Source of the DNA: Rodentolepis nana
Taxonomy: Eukaryota; Platyhelminthes; Cestoda; Cyclophyllidea; Hymenolepididae
DNA: 10,577 nt
Direction: 5' to 3'
Assembly (NCBI GenBank): GCA_900617975.1
Contig: UZAE01002026.1
Coordinates: forward strand, 1 to 10,577
A program made the position numbers and the translations under genes. Under the pieces are notes generated by a model. That model was not told the DNA's origin, ran no database searches, and saw only the letters and a list, made by a program, of their open reading frames with translations. Shown one piece after another: positions 1 to 7,210 of the stretch (positions within the stretch are counted from its first letter, which is position 1; each line of letters opens with the position of its first letter).

Positions 1-240
1 GAAAAAAGTCGAGAGGGAGGAAACAGAAGAGTGTTTCAAAGATGTAAGAGACAAACACAAACGAGGAAAAAGGTGAGATGAGTACTGTGAAATATTCGAA
101 TATGGCATAACAAAAGAGTATTTCAAAGATGTAAAAGAGACAGACACAAAGGTTGAAAAAAGGTGAGGTGAGTACGGTTGAAGTAGTCGAAGTTGTGAAA
201 AAAGGTGAGGTGAGTACTGTGGAAGTAGTCGAATAAGAGT
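1..240 (-). repeat. Purine-rich leader modules of the array
   Basis: Two copies of a block reading roughly TTTCAAAGATGTAARAGACA occur at about 33 and 123. Three copies of a block reading roughly AAAAAGGTGAGRTGAGTAC occur at about 66, 158 and 198, each running into a TCGAA motif. The reverse complement of the same leader appears once near 10357-10447. In the compact copy this is the segment furthest from the GGGG end, so it is the 3' part of the element in the minus orientation. Its repeated GGTGAG strings resemble splice donors in sequence, but nothing shows that they are used. Confidence 0.75.
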
Positions 241-368
241 GAGGTGATGGCAGTTGAAGTGGTCGAATATGACATACATTGGGGTGATGGTAGTCTGTGA
301 AATAGTCGAATATGGCATAGAGTGAGGTGATGGCAGTTGAAGTGGTCGAATATGACATACATTGGGGT
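236..368. repeat. 50-bp direct repeat, period 83 bp
   Basis: Bases 236-285 and 319-368 read the same over 50 bp, starting AGAGTGAGGTGATGGCAGTT and ending GACATACATTGGGGT. A third, partial copy begins near 437 and diverges after GTGAGGTGATGG. The 83-bp period and identity between copies indicate recent local tandem duplication inside the larger array. Confidence 0.85.
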
Positions 369-466
369 CATGGTAGTTTAAAGTCAGAAGTCAACTGCCG
401 ATTAATAGACTTTTTGACATATTATATTCGAATATGGCATAGAGTGAGGTGATGGTAGTTTGAGAG

Positions 467-897
467 CATACGTTGCCCAGGGTGCACCACGTGGAGGTGC
501 CGTTTGAGTATACGTTGTCCAGGGTGCACCACCTGGAGGTAAGTCTATCGTGAGTATACGTTGCCCAGGGTGCACCACGTGGAGGTGTATGAGTATACAT
601 TGCCCAGGGTGCACCACGTGGAGGTAGCCGAATGAGAATACGTTGCCCAGGGTGCACCACGTGGAGGTAAGGTGTGAGTGTACGTTGCCCAGGGTGCACC
701 ACGGACTCTTTTGCCGTGTATACGTTGCCCAGGGTGCACCAGTTTTTGCCGTATGAATATACGTTGCCCAGGGTGCACCACGTGGGCAGTTTGAAGTACC
801 AGTCAATAGACTTTTTTCCGCATAAGTATACGTTGCCCAGGGTGCACCACATGGAGGTTGTAAGTACACGTTGCCCAGGGTGCACCACGTGGAGGTA
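467..897. repeat. Tandem ~42-bp palindrome-rich core units, first cluster (10 copies)
   Basis: The 18-base core CGTTGCCCAGGGTGCACC, with single-base variants, starts at 471, 513, 559, 599, 641, 683, 723, 762, 831 and 869. The first eight are spaced 39-46 bp apart. The consensus unit is GTATAC, then GTTGCCCAGG, then GTGCAC, then CACGTG, then GAGGT. It therefore packs three 6-bp palindromes into about 30 bp, and GGTGCACC and CCACGTGG overlap. Several units continue into GGAGGTAAGT. The sequences between cores are short and are themselves repeated. Confidence 0.9.
797..897. repeat. 101-bp perfect internal duplication, copy 1 (copy 2 at 1501-1601)
   Basis: Bases 797-897 match 1501-1601 without a mismatch when read base by base, with an offset of 704. 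The block starts TACCAGTCAATAGAC and includes two core units, one with the unusual CACATGG variant. The match stops sharply on both sides (796 g against 1500 c, 898 t against 1602 g). Neighbouring modules differ from each other, so this block was copied recently by segmental duplication or gene conversion. Confidence 0.9.
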
Positions 898-900
898 TGC

Positions 901-1500
901 CGTTTGAGTATACGTTGCCCATTGGTTTATAGACTTGTTTGCCGTATGAGTATACGTTGCCCGTCAATGGGGTGATGGTAGTTTGAAGTGAGAAGTCAAC
1001 TGCCACAATGGGGTCATGGTAGTTTGAAGTTAGAAGTCAACTGCCTTTAATAGACTTTTTTGCCGTATGAGTATACGTTGCCCAGCGGTTTATAGACTTT
1101 TTGCCGTATGAGGTCTGTTGCCCAAATATGACATACAGTGGGGTCATGGTAGTTTGAAGTCAGAGGTCAACTGCCGGTTTATAGACTTTTTGCCGTGTTA
1201 GGGTTAGATCAACTGCCGGTTTATAGACTTTTTTGCCGTATGCGCATACACAATGACATACAGTGGGGTGATGGTAGTTTGAAGTGAGAAGTTGTGACAT
1301 ATAGTGGGGTGAGGGTAGTTTGAAGTCAGAAGTCCACTGCCGGTTTATAGACTTTTTGCCGTATGAGTATACTTTGTAACATACAGTGGGGTCATGGTAG
1401 TTTGAAGTCAGAAGTCAAGGCATACAGTGGGGTCATGGTAGTTTGAAGTCAGTGGTCAACTATACAGTGGGGTGATGGTAGTTTGAAGTGAGAAGTCAAC
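901..1500. repeat. Tandem 36-bp GGGGTSATGGTAG modules with truncated cores
   Basis: A module starting GGGGTSATGGTAGTTTGAAG and ending GTCAACTGCC begins at 969, 1010, 1140, 1265, 1306, 1388, 1429 and 1469. Earlier copies begin at 281 and 364, and some copies are cut short. It alternates with TATAGACTTTTTTGCCGTAT modules. Four core units in this stretch are truncated just after CGTTGCCC or a variant of it (near 913, 955, 1076 and 1118). The reverse complement of the module is at 10299-10334. The mixture of intact and cut modules points to repeated unequal recombination or replication slippage. Confidence 0.85.
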
Positions 1501-1601
1501 TACCAGTCAATAGACTTTTTTCCGCATAAGTATACGTTGCCCAGGGTGCACCACATGGAGGTTGTAAGTACACGTTGCCCAGGGTGCACCACGTGGAGGT
1601 A
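1501..1601. repeat. 101-bp perfect internal duplication, copy 2 (copy 1 at 797-897)
   Basis: This is the second copy of the 101-bp block. It sits directly after a GTCAACTGCC-type module end, a different left neighbour from copy 1. It is followed by AGCCGTATGG, where copy 1 is followed by TGCCGTTTGA. Confidence 0.9.
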
Positions 1602-1823
1602 GCCGTATGGAAGTGATAAGTCAACTGCCGGTTAATAGACTTTTTTGCCGTATGAGTGGGTTGCCCAGGGTGCACCGCGTGGAGGTAAGTCTATCGCAAC
1701 AACTGCCGGTTAATAGACTTTTTTGCCGTATGAGTATACGGTGCCCAGGGTGCACCACGTGGAGGTAAGTCTAAATATACATTGCCCAGGGTGCACCACG
1801 GAGGTAAGTCTATTGCACACCCC

Positions 1824-1853
1824 ATGATACCTATCATAACGCCTGCCATTTGA
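1824..1853. repeat. 30-bp box with internal inverted repeat (partner at 10504-10533)
   Basis: The box has an ATGATA-CC-TATCAT stem-like sequence followed by AACGCCTGCCATTTGA. It matches 10504-10533 at 27 of 30 positions in the same + orientation, although the adjoining repeat units point in opposite directions. On the minus strand the box sits immediately before a GGGGTGTGC unit start. In the right-hand copy it sits at the 3' end, just before the AAAT tail. Relative to the element it is therefore inverted at the two ends, as terminal inverted repeats would be. Confidence 0.7.
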
Positions 1854-1904
1854 AAGTACGTTGTCCAGGGTGCACCACGTGGAGGTAAGTCTATCGTACA
1901 CCCC

Positions 1905-3769
1905 TCGGTCATTAATTAAACCATTGGAAATGGGCAGAATTCAAGGGGAAGTGCCAATAAAAAGAGTATTTCATGACTTCGGACAAGACACAGGGAACTA
2001 TTGTCCATTAGGTGCCTGCTATAGTCTGGGCATACTTGCGTAGCGAATTGATTGGCTAGCAAGGGGTAAAAATTGAAGCTACCACCAGATGGACATTACT
2101 GACGAGCGAAATTGTTTTGCAGCTTCACTGCCAAATTGGAATCAAAGAAATTTACCGTAAGGCTTGAAATAAATGTTTTTTTTATACCTCAAGATATTTT
2201 AAATGCTCATAAAAATTATGCACAAAGCGCTTATTTCTGAAAGCATACGTTTTTGGTTTCTCAGATGTCAGAAGCCTTCCGCTACACCTTCATGGTTATA
2301 TGAAAGCAAATGAAGAAATTTTGGCAGTCGAAGTCGACTGAGCACTGCATAGCCTCCTTCAAAGACACACTTTGTTAGTTCTGGCGAGGCGGAAGTCCCA
2401 TTAGTTCATGGAATTATTTTAATTGATCGCAAATCATTACATAGAAATTTAAAAAAATTTCAAATAGATTAAAGAAGGTGCTTTACAAAACTAATCACTT
2501 GTGTTCGAGGAATAGCAACCCAATGACTAAACAAAATCATGTATTGTAAAATTTTACTGAGTAGTGAATTTCTACTTACCATTTATTGTGCTTCAAAGTG
2601 AGAAAAACATACGACCTCTGGCTATTCACAATTATTATCTAAGATTATTGCTGTCTCCTCTAAAGTACAGAAGATTTGATCAGACCACTGATAGTCATTC
2701 CGTTCTCATTTATCACAAGTTTAATTCATAATCTTCGGGTTAATGTTTCCTGACCGTTTTACGCCTCACCAAATGCGTTTCGATTAGATTACGATTTGCA
2801 ATGTTAATTAAGTTTGGTTTAACCGATATATTCAAAAGGCTAAACATTTAAAGTTTATCACCATAATAATTAACAGTAAAATTACATAAAAATTAGAATA
2901 TTTATGTGCGAAGTAACTGCAGGTTTAAGAAATGACAGTTGAGACAGGATCAAAACTCAACGTATCGAGGCATCTAACATTATTAGTTATTGAAAATGGA
3001 TTGTATCATATTCACCAAACGAGTATTTCAGAGTTCGAAAATCTATTCTAATATCGTCATTAGCGCCAAATAAAAGATTTCACTGGGCATCTATCAACTT
3101 GTCGTCGTTATCATGTGGTTGGAAGCATATTATCATAGGCCTTGTGCATTTCTAAGAAAGGGCAACAACATGTTACATGCTTTTGTCCTCAAAGCTGACT
3201 CAGACCTTGAAATATTAAAACGCAAATGACTACCATTTTTGCACTAATGCAATGTGGCTACTATAAGTAAAAAGTATTGATTATTATATCGAAGTTTATG
3301 GTGAATAGAAATAAGGCATTAATAAGCCTTTCTTTAATAAGTTCCGAATAAATGTAGCCTCTCAAGGGGATTCAGGCGTGTGCGTTTTAGACGCAGGTGC
3401 CTCTAGTGCTCAACTGAACCAGCCAAGTTCCGCAGTTATTTGTCCTTCACAGTACTTTAAATATTTAGAAAGCACTTCTTACGCGAAATGTGAACACTTA
3501 TACAACAATATTTTTACCAATTTCTCCTCAAAAAAATAATCGTGCTAAGTGCTTTTGCTGTACAAAAATTAATAATCAAGCTAATGAATCTATTAATTTC
3601 TAATTGTATTGATATTTTGATTGATTTATTATGAATACTAAAGAAAACAGGGATGGGCTTAAATTTAAGCTAATACACGCTCAAAGGAAAAGTGATAAGA
3701 TAGTTTTATCTAAATTTGTTTACTATATTTTAAATTATTCACAGCCTGATATGCAACTTCATTTAAATG
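1905..3769. other. AT-rich non-coding DNA, nothing recognised
   Basis: There is no open frame with recognisable protein content, no RNA gene and no tandem repeat. Stop codons are dense on both strands. A short ATG frame at 2089-2160 ends at a donor-like ACC-GTAAGG, but there is nothing to join it to. This stretch could be intergenic or a long intron. Confidence 0.6.
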
Positions 3770-3780
3770 CCCCCCCCCCC
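3770..3780. repeat. Poly-C tract (11 C)
   Basis: An uninterrupted run of 11 C sits in AT-rich DNA and is followed by AAACG. It is the first of three C tracts on the + strand. Homopolymers of this kind are prone to slippage and assembly error, so the exact length is uncertain. Confidence 0.9.
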
Positions 3781-4284
3781 AAACGTAAAACAATTTTTAT
3801 TAAATAATACCATTGTAGAGAGTCTAACTTAACTATTCATAACCTCTATTACAAAAAATGGCGATAACGTTGACTGATTTGCCAATTATTGGCTCCAGTG
3901 TTTAAAAAATAGAAGGGAACAAATAGAGAGAAGTAATTTAGCCTATTGAACTTATGGTCATTTACACTAGGGGTAATGGCCATAGCTACACCACATCTAT
4001 AAACTACTACTGCCTTACAGGAAAGGATTTAATTAATTGAAGTATCTGTAAATGGTCCCTGGAATGGTATTAAAGCTAATCACAGATAATTGATCAAAAA
4101 TCGTCAATTTGTGAATAATACACGTGCAAGATTATGCCGCATTTGAAACGTGGTCTTAACTTTCTCACCCAACAGCGAAATGGTCAAGCAAGGTAGATGA
4201 GCAGTCAGGTAGCTAGCCAATCAATCAACTTGCAGGTTGAGAAGGAGGAGGAAGAGGAGGCAATAACGAGCGCGTTTTCATTCA

Positions 4285-4294
4285 CCCCCCCCCC
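4285..4294. repeat. Poly-C tract (10 C)
   Basis: A run of 10 C is followed by TCCCACTCCCTTCC. The same kind of CT-rich flank follows the C tract that is the reverse complement of 8934-8949, which may mean the tracts belong to related degenerate sequences. Confidence 0.9.
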
Positions 4295-4656
4295 TCCCAC
4301 TCCCTTCCTAATTGTAGACTCTTGCAAGCGAAACTAAGTAGACAGCAGGCAATTGGCAGAATCCAACACTGATTGCCACTCCTCGACTTCCATACCTGAT
4401 TTCCTCCCTATCCTAATTCCCCTTTCCCTTCTTATCATCACCCTCCCTCCTTCTTCCTATTGACCGCAATTTAGTGATTGGGAGAAGAAGGGGAGAGGGA
4501 AGATTACGGTAAAAACGGGAGTGAATCTGTGTGTGCGCGTATGTAGATATGCGACTTAAACTCACAGCATGAATAGCAAGCCTATAATTACTCCTTAGTT
4601 TAGCCAAGGCAAGTTTAAATACTCCAGTCCTTAAGAAAACTTTACCTAGAAACACA

Positions 4657-4667
4657 CCCCCCCCCCC
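4657..4667. repeat. Poly-C tract (11 C)
   Basis: A run of 11 C is followed by ACTCCCCCCAAAC, which carries a second run of 6 C. On the minus strand it would read as a glycine-rich GSGGGG stretch in the spurious 4413-4724 frame. Confidence 0.9.
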
Positions 4668-5789
4668 ACTCCCCCCAAACAGGACTTCGCTATTCTTTCT
4701 CCATTCTTTTCTTTCTGCTTGCATCTATGTCTATTCTTTTGTGGTACTTTTTATAATAATTTCTTTGAGTGCAGATGTTCCTCAAATTTTCTTTCTCCCT
4801 TTGAGTCTGAGTATTGTGGCTAAATGTATAAACGTCAGGAAAAGAAGCATTTTTAAATGGATAAAGATAAATACATAAATGCGTAGAATGAGGCTTAAAT
4901 TTGTGAATTATTTGGAATGTAATAATGTCAATTCATACCAAATCCTTTTAGTATTGCACTCTAGCTATTACTGCAATATCTTCACCATAAAAAGTTGTTT
5001 TAGGTAAAGTTAAATCACTAAGACAACAGCTGAAAGCTCGAGTGAGGCGATATCAGAAAATGCTTAGTCAGAATTTTGTTTTGGAAATTTTAATCATAGC
5101 TAACCGTGGGGACTGGGAACAGTTGGTAAAAAGTTCAAATTTCAGTATTTGAAACTGATTCAAGTTCTGGCGTTAACCAACTTGAATTAAAGGAGATTTA
5201 CAATGACGACGGGATGCCATTGCAGAAAGAATAATAGTCTTTATTTTGTAACCAACTGATTACTAACTGATTCCCTCCCAGTCCTCATTAACAGAAATAT
5301 TTTCCGCTCTCTTTTTCCCTTGATTTTCAGCGACAGTCAATTAAGTCATCATATTATTTCACCTTTTCATTGCTTTTGTATGGATTTTAATTAAATCACC
5401 CAATCAATACAAAGATCATTCGAATCAACTTGGTGCAAAATGTTTCAAACAGCTGATTCTGAAGAATCTAGAAAGTAGCTACCAAATATCTCCTATCTTT
5501 CCCTTAAAGATAATATGGCATTTTCTTAATTGAATGGCATTGTTTATTGTGAAAATGTGGCGAAATATTTAACTAGACGGAGTATGAATTTTCAGCATTG
5601 TTACAATACCTATAGTTAGTTAATTTTCATTCAAGTGCCCTATTATCGTTCAATATACGTTAGCTGCTGTTAGTTATTGATTTATCGATTTTCCCTCTAC
5701 CCTTTTCGCCTATTCCATGAAGTATTTAACTCCCCCTATCTTTTCACTGTTTATCGATTTTCCTCATCATATTACTTGTGCTACTTCAG

Positions 5790-6578
5790 CCCTACTGTGC
5801 CCTAATGAAGTTGTATCTAACTGTAATTAAAGAGGTCATCCCCTTCCATCTGATAACTTCTACTCAATGGAGTGCTATGTTATCCACTGGCAGCCTAACT
5901 TCAAAGATCAGGTAAGAGTATGAAGACTGTTTTTAATACTTATATTGATCGACTGAAATCTAGTCATATTTCAGTCCAATATTCTAGAAAAATAAAGCTT
6001 TGCACTAGATTTAGATAAGAGGATAGCGAAGTACGTGTAGATAGCACATTAAAAGAAGTGATAATAATAATCCCCATAAATGTATCCTAATAGTTTTCCG
6101 GGTATATACTTCATATTTGATATTTTAAGACGAATCGCCACTTGTTGCTGTTGTTGCCGCCCGACGAAATCTGTCAGCAAACAATCGTTTACTATCTAGA
6201 AAACAAATAAGTCATACATTTTTATTCTATCGAAAGCCATTTAGACATAGAGAATATAAAGCTATAATCGTTTGAAGAAATAAGCAAATTTATCAACTTA
6301 ATTCATAATTTTGAAAGCTTTAGCCATTATCAAAGCCTCAACGTTTGCCCTATCAAAATTCAATCATCATTAGTATTTGAACTGAGAGAAGAAACATATT
6401 GCCAATCGAAACTCTCCCCTAATCAATATAGTTATGAGTTATTACTAACGTTCCTGAGTGGTCAATATACTCCTTTGTCATTTCAGTGATCACAAGATCA
6501 ATACTCATTCGTTGATGTGAATATGGCTGGTGGAAACCGAGTTCCTAATAAGGATGCTTCCAAAATGTTAAAAATAAA
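5790..6578 (+). other. Possible 3' end of an unrecognised plus-strand gene (two exon-like segments)
   Basis: An acceptor CTACTTCAG precedes 5790, and a very good donor CAG-GTAAGAG follows 5911. The 122 bases between are open in the frame starting at 5790 (40 codons plus 2 bases, ending near CTAACTTCAAAGATCAG). A second acceptor, TTGTCATTTCAG, ends at 6486. Joining 5911 to 6487 keeps the frame open for 11 more residues to TGA at 6518-6520, and AATAAA follows at 6573-6578. The peptide is not recognised and has no clear motif, and no upstream exons were identified. If real, the gene converges on the TTLL gene. A rival reading is that 6523 starts a short ATG frame (MAGGNRVPNKD..., 21 residues) in good start context. 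Confidence 0.22.
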
Positions 6579-6641
6579 AATCAAGTGAAATGCTAAATGT
6601 AAATATGAAGAAAATTTTGGTTCCTAAATAAGTTCCAAAAT

Positions 6642-6647
6642 TTTATT
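6642..6647 (-). promoter_or_regulatory. Candidate polyadenylation signal of the TTLL-like gene
   Basis: AATAAA on the minus strand lies about 236 bases past the TAG stop at 6883-6885. It is the closest canonical hexamer I found downstream of the stop. ATTAAA variants lie closer. Position and sequence suit a 3' UTR end, but hexamers are frequent in AT-rich DNA. Confidence 0.4.
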
Positions 6648-6882
6648 GAATACTCTTATAAAATTCCACTTTAATGAATTTTTTCTTCCTATTTTCACGA
6701 TTGTAATGCTTTAATATCTTAAATTACTTATTTCTAAGGTGGCAATTTAAAACCAATTATAAACCGATAAATTACACCGAATAATTGAACTTTAAATAAA
6801 TTTTAACCCCACAGACTAGTAGAGGAAATGAAATACTGAATACATTTTGTAGTTGATAAAAAGGTCTGATTGGAAATTCTAT

Positions 6883-7210
6883 CTAATGCGAAAAAACAGG
6901 ACACATACTTGATTTAGGAGTTGGCATTACCCCGTTTCGTTGATGAGTCGTATCTTTTTCATTGCATTGAGAATTTGCGTCAAATGTAACCGTCGAAGCT
7001 CTCAAAACCATAGGTGAAGAAGCACGCTTTACAGAAGACCCACGGTGAAACAATGTGGATCCAATTCCATTAAGTTTATTAGTAGTCTGAACTTGAATGG
7101 TTTGTCGATCAGCAGAAGGGGTTTTCCCTTCACTGTAGGCACCAAATCTAGGTTTTTCATTTAAATCTCTACTGGAATGTGAGTTAAGACCTCTTGAAGA
7201 CTTCTCGACA
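6883..7210 (-). CDS. TTLL-like exon D (last exon, Ser/Thr-rich tail and stop)
   Basis: The acceptor TTTTTCTCTAG ends at 7211. The base T at 7210 completes GGT, and the frame then stays open for 108 codons to TAG at 6885-6883. The peptide is rich in S, T, K, R and N ([19 protein letters not shown] at its start, PVFSH at its end), as expected for a disordered tail. No conserved motif is recognised. Support comes from in-frame joining to exon C and the 108-codon opening in AT-rich DNA. A donor-like CAA-GTATGT at 6911-6903 could allow further exons, but none was found. Confidence 0.65.

Larger units (their letters stand above)
1..1904 (-). repeat. Modular tandem repeat array, expanded copy of a dispersed element (5' end at 1904)
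   Basis: This block consists of shuffled, tandemly repeated copies of a few short modules. Every module also occurs once, in the opposite orientation, in the compact copy at 10222-10546, so I orient the array on the minus strand. Read on that strand it begins at 1904 with GGGGTGTACGATAGACTTAC, nearly identical to the start of the right-hand copy. It then passes through the GTGCACC core, the TAGAC-T6-GCCGTATGAG module, the GGGGTSATGGTAG module and the purine-rich leader, and leaves the window at base 1. The + strand is G-rich and largely free of the AT-rich texture seen beyond 1904. Open frames of 155-165 residues on the minus strand are by-products of the repeats. I do not recognise the family by name. 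Copy counts are by eye. Confidence 0.9.
1501..1904. repeat. Core units, second cluster (6 copies) and array boundary
   Basis: Core copies start at 1535, 1573, 1659, 1739, 1780 and 1859. Four of them are followed by GGAGGTAAGTCTA, and two of these continue to a GTCTATYG-NACACCCC end (at about 1823 and 1904). On the minus strand these ends read GGGGTGTNCRATAGACTTAC and mark the 5' ends of element units. Beyond 1904 the repeat character stops abruptly and AT-rich unique sequence begins. Confidence 0.85.
3781..5789. other. AT-rich non-coding DNA with two purine/pyrimidine-biased islands
   Basis: This stretch is mostly AT-rich with dense stops. The regions at about 4235-4320 and 4400-4500 are strongly purine- or pyrimidine-biased (GGAGGAGGAAGAGGAGG, then a C tract, then CT-rich sequence). 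A 103-residue minus-strand open frame at 4413-4724 crosses a C tract and is low complexity, so I do not call it a gene. Confidence 0.55.

Noticed and set aside
391..888. Minus-strand frames of 165 and 155 residues with repeated WCTLGNVYS, VVHPGQR and PRGAPWATY peptides
   Set aside because: They are open in several overlapping frames because the underlying 18-base core lacks stops. The same core is simply read in three frames, so no host gene is indicated.
467..897. CRISPR-like array (short repeat at regular ~42-bp spacing)
   Set aside because: The intervening sequences are short, irregular and themselves repeated, the period varies, modules nest, and the window is eukaryotic with spliceosomal introns.
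2089..2160. Short ATG frame (23 codons) ending at donor-like ACC-GTAAGG
   Set aside because: Too short, unrecognised, and with no partner exon that could be joined with any confidence.
4413..4724. 103-residue minus-strand open frame
   Set aside because: It is low complexity (glycine from a C tract, K/E/R from purine bias), resembles no domain, and crosses a homopolymer of uncertain length.
6931..6960. Hammerhead-like TGATGAG and CGAAAC strings
   Set aside because: They are not in the correct order with flanking stems on either strand, and they lie inside TTLL exon D. CTGATGA at about 10008 likewise lacks the GAAA partner.
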